DNA from: Microthrixaceae bacterium
Lineage (GTDB): Bacteria > Actinomycetota > Acidimicrobiia > Acidimicrobiales > Microtrichaceae
Direction of reading: 5' to 3'
Assembly (NCBI GenBank): GCA_020845705.1
Contig: JADLFH010000040.1
Coordinates: 92,917 to 156,916 of the forward strand
DNA: 64,000 nt
Part shown: positions 10,334 through 19,657 of the stretch, piece after piece
Numbering within the stretch: position 1 is the first letter of the stretch
Layout of the letters: every line of letters starts with the position of its first letter
Notes under the pieces: generated by a model
Seen by the model: only the letters and a program-made list of their open reading frames with translations
What the model was told of the DNA's origin: nothing
The model's database searches: none
Translations under genes and position numbers: made by a program

Positions 10334-11567
10334 AGGTCCGCCGGGAAACGAGCTCCGTGAACAGCGTCTCGTATTCCTCGGCGACCGCCGCGGGCGACAA
10401 CCACTCCTCCACCCACCGTCGGCCGTTGGCACCCAGGCGCGCCCGCTCCACATCGTCGGAGACCAGAGATCCGATCGCCTTTGTGAGGGCCTCGGCATCC
10501 TCCGGCCCCACAACGACGCCCGCGTCCGCGGCCTGAAGCGTTCGCTGGACCTCGGTTCCCGGGTCTACCGACGCCACGCACGGTCGACCCGCGGCGAGGA
10601 TCGAATAGAGCTTCGAGGGGACACTGGAGCGGGCCAGGCCCCGACGCAACAAGACGGTGTGGATGTCCGCCGCCGCCAGCACCTCCGACAGTCGTTCCTT
10701 GGGCTGCATCCCGACGAACACCACGTTGTCCAGTCCCTCGGCACGCCTCACCAGCTCAGCCCTTGCGGAGCCGCCGCCGTTGACCACGAACACCAGGTCA
10801 CGGTCGTCGCGCAGCGCGGCGGCAGCATCCAAGAGAAGCTCCACCGGTTGGGAATAGCCCAGGTTGCCGGCGTACATCACGACCACCTTGTCGTCGAGAC
10901 CGAACTCGCTCCGATACGAGTTGTGTTCCCGCTGAGGCGTGATTGCGGCCACGTCGACGAAGTTGGGAATCACCCGAACCCGCCCTCGGGGATCGCCGCG
11001 CAGCTTCTCCACCAGGTTGGCCCGGAGGTCGTCGGAGAGGACGGTGACCGCGTCGCTGGCGCGGTACAGGGTGCGTTCCAGCGACTGGGCGGCACGGATC
11101 ACCTTGGGGTTCGTGATGGCGCCCACCTCGATCGCCACGTCGGGAAACACGTCTTGGATGTTGAACACCAGCGGCACCCGCCATCTCCTGGCCAACAACA
11201 CCCCGGCGATACCGATGATCAGCGGTGGCGACATCGCCAAGACCACGTCGGGTCGGAACCTCGGCCGCAGCCCCGCGACCGCCGCCAACCCTGTGAAGCC
11301 CCCGAAGGCGACCGCTCGTGCCGGAATGTTCGACTTGTCGGTGGGAAACGGGTGCAGGCGGGTGATCGCACCCCACTCGATGTCCTCCGTGCGCGACCAG
11401 CCGCCGCGCCACTCCTCGTCCACCTCGTGGTTGCGGTACCACGGCAGTGCGGTGATCACGTGCAGGCGGTGGCCGCGGGAAGCGAGCTGCTCCACGATGT
11501 TCGACATCACCTCACCGGTCGGCGCGACATCGGGGCGGAAGTGGGGGCAGACGACGAGGATGTTCAC
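10320..11567 (-). CDS. GT4 glycosyltransferase, WbuB-like
   Basis: A 415-residue GT-B protein. The N-terminal domain starts NILVVCPHFRPDVAPTGEV and has the LPWYRNH, MSPPLIIG and FNIQDVFPDVA stretches seen in WbuB-type transferases of O-antigen clusters. The C-terminal donor domain has VMYAGNLGYSQPVELLLDA and a CVASVDPGTEVQ segment. It acts on the cytoplasmic side, adding a sugar to a lipid-linked glycan; the sugar is unknown. GTG 11567 overlaps the stop of the previous GT4 gene as GTGA. It is the last gene of a three-gene unit. Confidence 0.88.
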   Translation of the reverse strand: MNILVVCPHFRPDVAPTGEVMSNIVEQLASRGHRLHVITALPWYRNHEVDEEWRGGWSRTEDIEWGAITRLHPFPTDKSNIPARAVAFGGFTGLAAVAGLRPRFRPDVVLAMSPPLIIGIAGVLLARRWRVPLVFNIQDVFPDVAIEVGAITNPKVIRAAQSLERTLYRASDAVTVLSDDLRANLVEKLRGDPRGRVRVIPNFVDVAAITPQREHNSYRSEFGLDDKVVVMYAGNLGYSQPVELLLDAAAALRDDRDLVFVVNGGGSARAELVRRAEGLDNVVFVGMQPKERLSEVLAAADIHTVLLRRGLARSSVPSKLYSILAAGRPCVASVDPGTEVQRTLQAADAGVVVGPEDAEALTKAIGSLVSDDVERARLGANGRRWVEEWLSPAAVAEEYETLFTELVSRRTSEPA

Positions 11568-12709
11568 GACGGTGGCGGCTCTGTGTCGGCGGCGAGGGCC
11601 TGACGCCAGACACCCAGCATCGCGGACGCGCTCCGCTCCGGGGTGAATCGCGCCGCGGCGGCTTGTCCGGCGGTTATCCAGCGGTCACGCAGCGCGGGCT
11701 GTTCGACCAGCGCCCGGATCACAGTCGTGAATCCGGCCACATGTCCGATGGGCGGATGGGGCACCTCTGGAGGGAGCACCTCCGCCAGCGCGGTTCCATC
11801 GGCGCCGATCACGGGTACACCCGCCACCATCGCCTCCAACACCGGGAGGCCGAACCCCTCGTATCGGGAAGGAAGCACCACACCCAGCGCCCCCGCCGTC
11901 AGCGCGTCACGGGTGGCTGCGTCGACCCGACCGAGCCGTTCGACCCGCCCGGCGAGGTCGGGCTGGGAGATCCGCTCGTTGACGGCCTTCTCCGTGTCGG
12001 CCTCACCTCCGATCAGCACCAGGCGGAGCGTGGGGTGAAGGGGCGCGACGTCCGCGAACGCCTCCAGGAGCGTCGCGTGGTCCTTGTGGTGATAGGTGAT
12101 GGCCGGGTAGAGGATGTAGGGGCCGTCGATGGGCGCCGGAACCACAGGCGCCGGTGGTGCCGGAGGGGCCGACCACGGGACGACCACGACCCGATCGGGC
12201 TCCGCGCCGAGGCGTTCCAACACCCGTTGTCGGGTGAACTCGCTGGGCACCGAGGTCAGCCTGGCGCGGCGTACGCTGGGGCGGAGCACCGAACGCAGGT
12301 ACACGCGTTTGGCGGGGTGGAAGTTCTGCGGCAGGTCGAGCGGCTGGATGTCATGGACACAGATCGTCGAGGGCCGTCGGTAGCCGAACGGCAACGTGCC
12401 TCCCGCGTGGTGCATGAGTGCGATGCCTGCGGCTTTTGCGGCCTTCGGCAGCCACCTGCTCTCGCCAATGACCCGACGCACCTTCGAGTTGCCGTCGAGC
12501 GGCGCGATCACCGTCTCGAACCTCTCGACGAGATCGGGGTGGGCGTCGGGCAGCGAGGACAACCCGAACAACACGATCTCAAGGTCATCCGCGACCTCAT
12601 CGCCAAGCGCCCGCAGGAGCGCGACTGTTGCATCCTCGGACCCGCCGACCACGCCGGGGACCATCCACAACAGGTTCACCCCGATGCGGCTGCGTTCGGA
12701 TTCACTCAA
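11564..12709 (-). CDS. GT4 glycosyltransferase
   Basis: A 381-residue GT-B protein. The N-terminus (GVNLLWMVPGVVGGSE) has the glycine-rich acceptor-domain loop. The donor domain contains YILYPAITYHHKDHATLLEA, a GRVDAATRDALTAGALGVVLPSRYEGFGLPVLEAM-type segment around residue 280 and the E-x7-E pair in YEGFGLPVLE. The start is TTG 12709, overlapping the TGA of the upstream gene (TTGA), with GAGG just upstream. The longer open frame has no suitable start between. Its stop overlaps the next gene. Retaining family 4; substrate unknown. Confidence 0.87.
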   Translation of the reverse strand: MSESERSRIGVNLLWMVPGVVGGSEDATVALLRALGDEVADDLEIVLFGLSSLPDAHPDLVERFETVIAPLDGNSKVRRVIGESRWLPKAAKAAGIALMHHAGGTLPFGYRRPSTICVHDIQPLDLPQNFHPAKRVYLRSVLRPSVRRARLTSVPSEFTRQRVLERLGAEPDRVVVVPWSAPPAPPAPVVPAPIDGPYILYPAITYHHKDHATLLEAFADVAPLHPTLRLVLIGGEADTEKAVNERISQPDLAGRVERLGRVDAATRDALTAGALGVVLPSRYEGFGLPVLEAMVAGVPVIGADGTALAEVLPPEVPHPPIGHVAGFTTVIRALVEQPALRDRWITAGQAAAARFTPERSASAMLGVWRQALAADTEPPPS

Positions 12710-13812
12710 GACAACACCGCCTCGTAGACCTGCAGCGTCGCGTCCGCCGCCGCCTCCCATGTGTAACCAGCCGCGATTCTCCGGCCCTGCTCACCGACGC
12801 TCCGGCGCAACTCCTCGTCGTCGACAACACGCTCCAGCGCCGTTGCCCACCCATCGACGTCCAGCGCGTCGACCGTGATCCCCTCAGGTCCCACTAGCTC
12901 CAACAGCGCCGGGTCCTTCGACGTAACAGTCGCTGTCCCAACCGTCATGGCGTCGAGCACCGGCATGCCGAAGCCCTCCCCGAGGCTCGGACAACACAGC
13001 GCCATCGCTCCGTCGCACAAGGCGGCGAGCGTGGCCTCCGAGACGAAGCCCACACGCCGGACGCGATCTCCCGCCGCTTCGATCAGCGGGGCCAGATCCT
13101 CGTTCCAGCCGTCGGGGCCGACGACGACCAGCGGATGGTGCCGTTCGAGCTTCACGACTGCTTGGAGCAGGGTGCGTAGGTTCTTGCGGGGTTCGATGGT
13201 TCCGACGGCGAGAAGGTAGCCGTCGCGATCGAGCCCCAGCTCTCGAAGTGCCGCCGTTGTCGTAGCAGGCTCTGGCGGCTCGAAGCTCGGCCCGAGTGCG
13301 ACGACGTGGAGCCGATCGCTGCGGAACCCGTTCGCCCGGCACGCCGCTGCGGTTGCCTCGCTGGAGCACAGGATCGCGCTCGCCTCGTCACGAGCCAGCT
13401 CCAGGCCGCGTGACAACAGTCGTGCCCCCCGAGCGTTCAACCGGGAAGGGTCGGTCCAGGGGAACAGGTCGTGGACCGTCACCACCAACGCCGCCCCACC
13501 ACGGGGCGGCACCATCGTCGTCGTGGCATGCACGATGTCGACCCGACCTGTGGCGCGCTGAACGGGCAGCCGACGCCAACGGTGCCAGACCTCGTAGATC
13601 AGCGGATAGGGCAGTGGAAGGCGGTGGATCCCAATCGGCGGGGTCCAGGGTGGGGACGGAACGCTGCTACCCCGCGGCCCCACGCCTCGCAGCTCGACAC
13701 GACCGGACGCGGCGAGGGCCGCGGCGAGACGCAGCGCCGATGACGCAGTTCCACCGGGTACTCGGTGCCACGACTGGAGAAGCGTGAAGGCTACGGACGG
13801 CGGGGAGGCCAC
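12706..13812 (-). CDS. GT4 glycosyltransferase
   Basis: A 368-residue GT-B protein of family 4. It has a short acceptor domain with VPGGTASSALRLAAAL, a middle VVTVHDLFPWTDPS segment and a donor domain with LLAVGTIEPRKNLRTLLQAV and SLGEGFGMPVLDAMTVG, where the E-x7-D motif holds the second residue as Asp. GTG 13812 is preferred because GGAAGGA lies upstream; an ATG 9 codons earlier is the alternative. It is the first of three coupled GT4 genes transcribed leftward and is divergent from fcl. Confidence 0.87.
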   Translation of the reverse strand: MASPPSVAFTLLQSWHRVPGGTASSALRLAAALAASGRVELRGVGPRGSSVPSPPWTPPIGIHRLPLPYPLIYEVWHRWRRLPVQRATGRVDIVHATTTMVPPRGGAALVVTVHDLFPWTDPSRLNARGARLLSRGLELARDEASAILCSSEATAAACRANGFRSDRLHVVALGPSFEPPEPATTTAALRELGLDRDGYLLAVGTIEPRKNLRTLLQAVVKLERHHPLVVVGPDGWNEDLAPLIEAAGDRVRRVGFVSEATLAALCDGAMALCCPSLGEGFGMPVLDAMTVGTATVTSKDPALLELVGPEGITVDALDVDGWATALERVVDDEELRRSVGEQGRRIAAGYTWEAAADATLQVYEAVLS

Positions 13813-13870
13813 CCGCTCATCCTTCCAGCTCCGCGCCATGCTGCGGACAGGCCGTAACGAAGCCAGCGGG

Positions 13871-13876
13871 TAGCCT
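13871..13876 (+). promoter_or_regulatory. -10 hexamer TAGCCT of fcl
   Basis: TAGCCT lies 8 bases before ATG 13885, the leaderless arrangement repeated elsewhere in the window. No ribosome site precedes the ATG. Confidence 0.5.
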
Positions 13877-13884
13877 GCGCGCCG

Positions 13885-14847
13885 ATGTCGGACTTCTGGG
13901 CCAGCCGCCGTGTCCTCGTCACCGGAGCCGGTGGATTCCTCGGCACCGCGGTGCGCGACGCGCTCGGCCCACGCGCGCCGAAGGAGCTCATCGCCCCCTC
14001 ATCGACCGAAGTCGACCTGCGGCGTGCCGACGCAGTGGACGCGATGGTGGCCAAGCATCGACCGGACCTGATCATCCACCTGGCGGCCTCGGTCGGCGGA
14101 ATAGGCGCCAACCGCGAACGGCCCGCCGACCTGTACCTCGACAACCTGTTGATGGGCACCTTCGTACTGGATTCGGCTCGGCGGTTCGAGGTCCCCAAGA
14201 CCGTGGTGGTCGGGACGATCTGCTCGTACCCGAAATACACCGAGGTGCCCTTCAAAGAGAACTCGCTGTGGCAGGGATACCCCGAGGAGACCAACGCCCC
14301 CTACGGCATCGCGAAGCTCGCGCAACTGGTGCAGGTGCAGGCGAACCGCGCGCAGTACGGCCAGAACGCCATCTACCTCATGCCCACGAACCTCTACGGT
14401 CCGGGTGACAAGTTCAATCCGGCGGTCAGCCACGTGATCCCCGCACTCATCAAGAAGACGGTCGACGCCGTCGAGTCGGGGGCGGATCACATCGAGGTGT
14501 GGGGAACCGGCTCGGCGAGCCGTGAGTTCCTCTATGTGGACGACGCTGCCGAGGGGATCTTGTTGGCGTCAGAGCTCTACGACGACGGCGACCCGGTGAA
14601 CCTGGGCACCGACGAGGAGCGGCCCATCCGAGATCTGGTGGAGATGATCGCGGAGCTGGTCGGTTTCGAGGGCGAGATCCGCTGGGACACAACCAAGCCC
14701 GACGGCCAACCACGCAGGCGCGTTGACCCGTCGCGTGCCCGCGAGCGGTTCGGGTTCGAGGCCAAGGTGCGTTTCGAGGACGGCTTGCGCAGGACGATCG
14801 ACTGGTACCGGGCCAACCGCGAGGCTGCGGAGGCACGTGTCCACTGA
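13885..14847 (+). CDS. fcl: GDP-L-fucose synthase (GDP-4-keto-6-deoxymannose 3,5-epimerase/4-reductase)
   Basis: A 320-residue SDR enzyme (WcaG type) that epimerises and reduces the Gmd product to GDP-L-fucose with NADPH. Diagnostic stretches are VTGAGGFLGTAV, HLAASVGGIGANRERPADLYLDN split around residue 70, the ICSYPK segment with the catalytic Cys, NAPYGIAK with the Tyr/Lys pair and LMPTNLYGPGDKFN. It stands alone on the plus strand, 9 kb from gmd, between three GT4 genes and a lipoprotein gene. Together with rmd it means the Gmd intermediate is used for two different sugars. Confidence 0.93.
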   Translation: MSDFWASRRVLVTGAGGFLGTAVRDALGPRAPKELIAPSSTEVDLRRADAVDAMVAKHRPDLIIHLAASVGGIGANRERPADLYLDNLLMGTFVLDSARRFEVPKTVVVGTICSYPKYTEVPFKENSLWQGYPEETNAPYGIAKLAQLVQVQANRAQYGQNAIYLMPTNLYGPGDKFNPAVSHVIPALIKKTVDAVESGADHIEVWGTGSASREFLYVDDAAEGILLASELYDDGDPVNLGTDEERPIRDLVEMIAELVGFEGEIRWDTTKPDGQPRRRVDPSRARERFGFEAKVRFEDGLRRTIDWYRANREAAEARVH

Positions 14848-14870
14848 CCCCCGCTGCCACGGGCAGTTTC

Positions 14871-14900
14871 TTGCCGTTGACACACCGCTGTGACTAATTT
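14871..14900 (+). promoter_or_regulatory. Candidate promoter TTGCCG-N18-TAATTT of the lipoprotein gene
   Basis: TAATTT at 14895-14900 lies 8 bases before ATG 14909, and TTGCCG is 18 bases further upstream. A TTGACA at 14877 looks better by sequence but is only 12 bases from the -10. Confidence 0.4.
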
Positions 14901-14908
14901 CTCACGCC

Positions 14909-15457
14909 ATGCGTTGGAAGACATTCACCATCCTCAGTGCCCTGACCCTGGCGGTTACCGCTTGTTACACCCCCCCGACGGGAGGCGGCGGCTCCACCAC
15001 CACCTCGACGTCATCGACTACTACTACGTCGTCGACGACCACCACCACCACCACCACAACAACGACAACGACGACCACCACGACGACGCTGCCACCGTCG
15101 CCGATCGTCGTGAACGGCACCGCAGACAAGACCGTCGGTTGCTTCTCCGGCCTCGGCGGCGGTGACGACGAACAGGTCGACCTCGGAGTGGACGGCTGGT
15201 GGGACTTCGGGTTCCAAGGTTGCACGGCCTTCGAAACCGAGACCGTCGCCCTGATCGACCCTATCGGCGGCCCCACCGGTGACGCCTTCCAGGCGCCCAC
15301 CGGCTACGAGTGCTCGATGGACGTCGATGGCGACACTGCCGGCCCTTACACCAACCAGATCGGTGCGACGGCCGACACGGGCGGCAAGATCTTCATCAAC
15401 TCGTCCCACGCTTGGCCAAACACCACCAACTGGACCATCACCTGCAACCCGATCTGA
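14909..15457 (+). CDS. Putative lipoprotein with poly-Thr linker, function unknown
   Basis: A 182-residue exported protein. The signal peptide ends in the lipobox-like LAVTAC, giving a lipidated Cys at residue 19. A Gly-rich spacer leads into a run of about 35 residues that are nearly all Thr and Ser (about residues 30-60), encoded by degenerate ACN triplets. The C-terminal domain of about 120 residues has four Cys and many Asp, Gly and aromatic residues, and ends SSHAWPNTTNWTITCNPI. The Thr stretch may be an O-mannosylated spacer lifting the domain off the membrane; that is inference. It is monocistronic and ends at a strong terminator. I do not recognise the C-terminal domain. Confidence 0.78.
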   Translation: MRWKTFTILSALTLAVTACYTPPTGGGGSTTTSTSSTTTTSSTTTTTTTTTTTTTTTTTTLPPSPIVVNGTADKTVGCFSGLGGGDDEQVDLGVDGWWDFGFQGCTAFETETVALIDPIGGPTGDAFQAPTGYECSMDVDGDTAGPYTNQIGATADTGGKIFINSSHAWPNTTNWTITCNPI

Positions 15458-15470
15458 TCACTCGATGACA

Positions 15471-15519
15471 CGAAGGGCCGGGCCGTCCACCCCATGGGGC
15501 AGGGCGGCCCGGCCTTTCG
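15471..15519. terminator. Bidirectional intrinsic terminator
   Basis: A 15-base stem (CGAAGGGCCGGGCCG against CGGCCCGGCCTTTCG, one G-T pair) closes a 19-base loop. It lies between the convergent lipoprotein and uxs genes. The T run is short (TTT), as is common in GC-rich genomes. Confidence 0.85.
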
Positions 15520-15522
15520 TGT

Positions 15523-16446
15523 TCAGAGGTGCCGGAAGTGCTCGATGGTCGACACGAGCCCGTCACGCAGAGCGACCTCGGGTTCCCATCCGAGAAGTTC
15601 CCGGGCCCGCGTGATGTCGGGCTGGCGTTGGGTCGGGTCATCGACGGGCAGCGGCTCGCAGACGATCGAGGAAGTGGAGCCGGTCAGCTCGATGACGATC
15701 TCCGCCAGTTCCCGGACCGTGAACTCCCCGGGGTTGCCGATGTTGAGCGGATCGTGCTCGGAGCTGTCCAACAGGGCCAGCACCCCGCGGACGGTGTCGT
15801 CCACGTAGCCGAAGCTGCGGGTCTGGTTGCCGTCGCCGTACACCGTGATCGGGTCACCCGCGAGCGCCTGGACGATGAAGTTCGACACCACACGACCGTC
15901 CCCGGGGCGCATACGTGGCCCGTAGGTGTTGAAGAAGCGCACGATGCGGGTGTCGAGGCCGTGGTAGCGGTGATACGCCATGGTCATCGCCTCGGCGAAG
16001 CGCTTCGCCTCGTCGTAGACCCCTCGGGGGCCGACGGGATTGACGTGGCCCCAGTAGCTCTCCGGCTGGGGATGCACCTGCGGGTCGCCGTAGACCTCCG
16101 ATGTGGAGGCCAACATGAACGTCGCCCCCTTCGCCTTGGCCAGGCCGAGGGTGTTGTGGGTGCCGAGGCTTCCGACCTTGAGGGTCTGGATCGGCATCTC
16201 GAGGTAGTCCCGCGGCGACGCCGGCGACGCGAAGTGCAAAACGGCGTCGACCTCCCCGGGCACCCACACATGGTTGGACACGTCGTGTTCCACGAACGTG
16301 AAGCGGTGGCCGAACAGGTGCGCCACGTTGTCGTGGGAGCCGGTCACGAGGTTGTCGATGCAGACCACATCGTCGCCGCGCGCGACCAGGGCGTCGCAGA
16401 GGTGGGACCCCAGGAACCCGGCCCCACCGGTCACGACGACTCTCAC
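15523..16446 (-). CDS. uxs: UDP-glucuronate decarboxylase (UDP-xylose synthase)
   Basis: A 307-residue SDR enzyme that oxidises and decarboxylates UDP-glucuronate to UDP-xylose. Family features are [50 protein letters not shown], the YDEAKR active site and [11 protein letters not shown] 16446 overlaps the stop of ugd as GTGA and starts exactly at the Rossmann strand; the open frame beyond it is antisense noise. The ugd product is its substrate, so the two genes form a UDP-glucose to UDP-xylose route. Confidence 0.93.
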   Translation of the reverse strand: MRVVVTGGAGFLGSHLCDALVARGDDVVCIDNLVTGSHDNVAHLFGHRFTFVEHDVSNHVWVPGEVDAVLHFASPASPRDYLEMPIQTLKVGSLGTHNTLGLAKAKGATFMLASTSEVYGDPQVHPQPESYWGHVNPVGPRGVYDEAKRFAEAMTMAYHRYHGLDTRIVRFFNTYGPRMRPGDGRVVSNFIVQALAGDPITVYGDGNQTRSFGYVDDTVRGVLALLDSSEHDPLNIGNPGEFTVRELAEIVIELTGSTSSIVCEPLPVDDPTQRQPDITRARELLGWEPEVALRDGLVSTIEHFRHL

Positions 16447-17717
16447 GACCGACCGATGCCCTGGTAGTCGAACCCGGCCTGGCGCAGGCGGTTGCGGTCC
16501 ATCAGGTTTCGTGCATCCACGATTCGACGCTTCGCCAGCGCAGCGCCGACCTTCTCGAGGTCGACCCACTTGAACTCGTCCCACTCGGTGAGAACCACCA
16601 GAGCTGCCGCCCCTTCGCACACCGCGTAAGGGTCGGCGGCCACGGTTATGCCGGCGATGTCGTGGTGGATCGCCGGGTCGTACGCGATCACCTCCGCCCC
16701 CTGAGCCTGGAGGCGCCCGATGATCTTGATGGCCGGAGAGTCCCGCGTGTCGTCGGTGCGGGCTTTGAAGGTGAGGCCCCAGGCCGCTATTCGCACCCCG
16801 TCGAGGCTGCCGCCGGCCGCGACTCGAACCTTGTCCACCACACGGTCGAACTGCTGCTCGTTCACCTCGATCACACCTTCGAGCAGACTGAACTGGTAAC
16901 CGGCGTTTTCCGCTATGTGCACCAGGGCGTGGGAGTCCTTCGGGAAGCAACTCCCACCCCACCCAGGACCGGGACGCAGGAACTCCTGGCCGATCCGCTT
17001 GTCGTATCCCATGCCCAACACCACGTCGGCCACATCCGCACCCACCGCTTCGCACACCGCGGCGATGGCGTTGACGAAGCTGATCTTCGCCGCCAGGAAT
17101 GCGTTCGACGCGTACTTGATCGTCTCCGCGGACGCAGGGTCGGTCACCATCAGCGGCGCCGCGAGGGAGAGGTACAACGACGCCACCCGGATGGCGGCCG
17201 CCTGGTCGTCGGCGCCGATGACCACACGGTCGGGGTGGAGGAAGTCGTGGACCGCGGAACCTTCACGCAGGAACTCGGGGTTGGAGACGACCGACACGTC
17301 GGGACGCCGAAGGGCGCGTTCCACCACTCGGGTGGAGCCGACCGGCACTGTCGACTTGTTGATCACGATGGCCTCTGACAGCAGGTGCGGAGAGATCTCG
17401 GTCGCCGCGTCCTGGATGTAGGAGAGGTCGGCTGAGCCGTCCTCGCCCTGGGGGGTCGGCACGCAGAGGAACACGAACTCCCTGTCGGCCACCGCGTTGG
17501 CGGCTCCGAGCACGAAGCGCAACCGTCCTGCCGACATGGCGTCGCGGACTATCTCCTCCAGGCCGTCTTCGAGGATCGGCAGCTCGCCCTGGTTCAGTCG
17601 CTCGACCTTGTGTTGGTCCACGTCGGCGCAGATCACGTCGTGGCCGATGTGAGCGAGACACGCTCCTGTGGTGAGTCCCACGTAGCCGGTTCCGATCACT
17701 GCGATGTTCGATGCCAC
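16443..17717 (-). CDS. ugd: UDP-glucose 6-dehydrogenase
   Basis: A 424-residue enzyme that oxidises UDP-glucose twice to UDP-glucuronate with NAD. Visible features are [14 protein letters not shown] (NAD binding), [27 protein letters not shown] and the catalytic Cys257 in [12 protein letters not shown]. The C-terminal domain (from about 310) has [17 protein letters not shown]. The start is GTG with a GGAG five bases upstream. A TACGAT hexamer about 40 bases before the start is a possible -10. Confidence 0.95.
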   Translation of the reverse strand: MASNIAVIGTGYVGLTTGACLAHIGHDVICADVDQHKVERLNQGELPILEDGLEEIVRDAMSAGRLRFVLGAANAVADREFVFLCVPTPQGEDGSADLSYIQDAATEISPHLLSEAIVINKSTVPVGSTRVVERALRRPDVSVVSNPEFLREGSAVHDFLHPDRVVIGADDQAAAIRVASLYLSLAAPLMVTDPASAETIKYASNAFLAAKISFVNAIAAVCEAVGADVADVVLGMGYDKRIGQEFLRPGPGWGGSCFPKDSHALVHIAENAGYQFSLLEGVIEVNEQQFDRVVDKVRVAAGGSLDGVRIAAWGLTFKARTDDTRDSPAIKIIGRLQAQGAEVIAYDPAIHHDIAGITVAADPYAVCEGAAALVVLTEWDEFKWVDLEKVGAALAKRRIVDARNLMDRNRLRQAGFDYQGIGRS

Positions 17718-17807
17718 GTCATCTCCGGTGGTCGGCCGATGCTTCAGGGGCCTCCGATCGTATCGGTGAGCGCCGCGCTTGCCACCGGTGGGAAAGGACG
17801 GCGCTGC

Positions 17808-19322
17808 TCAGCGACACTTGGCGGCCTCCTCCGGATCGATGGGCACCAACCCCACCACCGTGGTCGACGGCGTCGCCGGTGGAGCGGTTGTCACCGGCGC
17901 TCCGGGTTGCGGCACAAGGGTGGTGGTAGCACCTCGCCGGCCGGGGACCGTTGTGGTCGTGGCGCTGGCGAGGGGCGGCGCCTCGATCGCCTCGCGTGGC
18001 AGTGGCTCGCTACGGACGCCCTTGAGGTCCTCGCCCATCACGAGATGAACCCGGGCGCCGGGGAGATCCGGGTCGTAGGTGAACCGAGCGGGCCCCTCCA
18101 ACCACCTCGCCAGCACTGCCGCCCCCTCGCGGCCCCGCGCCCCGAAGCGGATCACGGTCTTGGCGGGTCGCTTCCCGGAGGCATCGCCGTCGGCCATCAC
18201 GTCAGTGTCGAACCCGTGGGACTCCAGCGCCGACGAGATCGCCGCCGCCGCGTCGGGACCGGCTTCGGGGCCGATCTCAACCTGAACGTTGCGGGGTGTG
18301 ACCTCCCGGCCGTAGACGAGGCCGCGGAACACGTCGAGGATCGGCTCTGCCTGTTCCCAGTCGACCACCTGATAGGAGACCTTCGAGCTCTTCCCCGAGC
18401 CGGTCGGGAGCTGGTACTTCTGGAGGGACTCGACGTTGAAGTTGCCGAACCGTGCGGCGAGGTCTCGGATCTGGCCCACCGTCATGGTGTTGTCGATGGT
18501 GATTGCGTTGGTTGCCGCGTCGATCAGCGACAGCGCCGTGGCGGGATTCCGCGCCCCACGGTCCACCGCCCGCTGTGCAGCACGTTCGATGAAGTCCTGC
18601 TGGCGGCTGATCCGTCCCAGGTCGCTGGAGGCGTCGGGGACCCACTTGCCCGTCTTCGGGTCCTTGTACTGGAGGTGACGGGAACGGGCGTACGCCAGCG
18701 CCTGAACCGGATCCAACACGATGCAGCCTGTCTCGGTGAGGTTGAGTCCGGTGTGCTCCGTGTCGCGTACGGGCACCGTGAGGTACACGGGGATGCCGTC
18801 GAGGGCGGCGACCAGTTGGCGGAAACCCTGGAAGTCGACCTCCACGTAGTTGTCGATGGAGATCCCGAAGTCACGCTTGATCGTGTCGATCAGGTTCTCC
18901 GACCCCCGTGACCCGGCGATGGCCGAATTGATCTTGCCCTTGTCTCCGAACGGGGCGATCGGCAGCCAGGTGTCACGAGGGATCGAAAGCAGCGACGCCC
19001 GGTTCTCCCTGGGTTCCAGCCGGGCAACCATGATGACGTCCGCCAGCCGCCCGCCTCGCCCACGCTTCGAGCGCACCGGATCCGTCGGATCGAGTCGATC
19101 CGCGTTGTCGGTGCCGATGATGAGGATGTTGCGCGGCTCGTCGTCGGCGAGCTTCGGGGCCAGCGACACACCCAGCTCCAGCGTGTCGAGCGATGCGACC
19201 TTCGAACGGAACAGGCTCAGGCCGCCCGCCGCGCTCAGGCATACCAGCACCAGCACCACATTCGTTGCGAGTAGGAGTCGCTGGGGCCACGATCGGCGGA
19301 CCCGCCGAGCCGAGGGAGCCAC
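17808..19322 (-). CDS. LytR-CpsA-Psr (LCP) family cell-wall glycopolymer transferase
   Basis: A 504-residue membrane protein. After a basic lead there is one helix (about residues 12-36), then the extracellular LCP domain (about 60-235) with NILIIGTDN, DVIMVARLEP, SIPRDTWL, a DxD-type patch and the ARSRHLQ stretch; a LytR_C-like domain follows (about 335-420) and the end is a Thr/Pro-rich tail. LCP enzymes move glycans from a polyprenyl carrier onto peptidoglycan. GTG 19322 is chosen because TAGCGT lies 8 bases upstream; a longer frame would run into the 72-bp repeats. Next to uxs-ugd, it may attach the local glycan. Confidence 0.9.
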   Translation of the reverse strand: MAPSARRVRRSWPQRLLLATNVVLVLVCLSAAGGLSLFRSKVASLDTLELGVSLAPKLADDEPRNILIIGTDNADRLDPTDPVRSKRGRGGRLADVIMVARLEPRENRASLLSIPRDTWLPIAPFGDKGKINSAIAGSRGSENLIDTIKRDFGISIDNYVEVDFQGFRQLVAALDGIPVYLTVPVRDTEHTGLNLTETGCIVLDPVQALAYARSRHLQYKDPKTGKWVPDASSDLGRISRQQDFIERAAQRAVDRGARNPATALSLIDAATNAITIDNTMTVGQIRDLAARFGNFNVESLQKYQLPTGSGKSSKVSYQVVDWEQAEPILDVFRGLVYGREVTPRNVQVEIGPEAGPDAAAAISSALESHGFDTDVMADGDASGKRPAKTVIRFGARGREGAAVLARWLEGPARFTYDPDLPGARVHLVMGEDLKGVRSEPLPREAIEAPPLASATTTTVPGRRGATTTLVPQPGAPVTTAPPATPSTTVVGLVPIDPEEAAKCR

Positions 19323-19330
19323 GAGCCCCG

Positions 19331-19336
19331 ACGCTA
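19331..19336 (-). promoter_or_regulatory. -10 hexamer TAGCGT of the LCP gene
   Basis: Minus-strand TAGCGT is separated by 8 bases from GTG 19322. It supports a leaderless start for the LCP protein. Confidence 0.5.
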
Positions 19337-19381
19337 GCAGCCACCTTCGCGGCGCCGGTCTCGGCACCTGGGCGGTCCACT

Positions 19382-19610
19382 TTGAGGCAGCACGGCCCGG
19401 CCCGCCTTGCCTCAAACTCATTCATGAGGCAGGAGGGGCCGGAAACCGCACCGCCTTGCCTCAAGAACCGGTTTGAGGCAGCAGGGGCCGGGGCATTGAG
19501 GCAGGAGGGGCCGGAAACCGCACCGCCTTGCCTCAAGAACCGGTTTGAGGCAGCAGGGGCCGGGGTATTGAGGCAGGAGGGGCCGGGGCATTGAGGCAGG
19601 AGGGGCCGCT
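19382..19610. repeat. TGAGGCA/TGCCTCA repeat array with 72-bp tandem unit
   Basis: Two nearly identical 72-base units (19425-19496 and 19497-19568, differing at one base) are followed by two shortened copies starting at 19569 and 19592. Each full unit holds TGAGGCAGGAGGGGCCGG, an inverted TTGCCTCAA and a second direct TTGAGGCAGCAGGGGCCGG; the inverted and direct copies can form a 9-base stem with a 7-base loop. A further direct copy at 19382 and inverted copy at 19407 lie to the left. The array fills the gap between the divergent LCP and pabB genes, a stretch without coding evidence. A diverged copy occurs at 52718. Confidence 0.9.
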
Positions 19611-19657
19611 CACGGGAACCGTCCCGCCTTCTCCGGAAGCCCCTGGAGCCACTCATC

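Noticed and set aside
14877..14882. TTGACA as -35 of the lipoprotein gene
   Set aside because: Only 12 bases separate it from the likely -10 TAATTT; TTGCCG six bases further upstream gives normal spacing.
15000..15090. ACC-rich tract as a separate satellite repeat
   Set aside because: It is in frame within the lipoprotein gene and codes for its Thr/Ser linker with mixed codons.
19382..19610. CRISPR array
   Set aside because: Units are tandem and nearly identical through their full length, with no unique spacers and no cas genes.
18973..19656. Minus-strand frame through the repeat array (repeated PAPAASNRFLRQGG)
   Set aside because: The apparent protein repeat is just the DNA repeat translated; the LCP start at 19322 explains the coding part.
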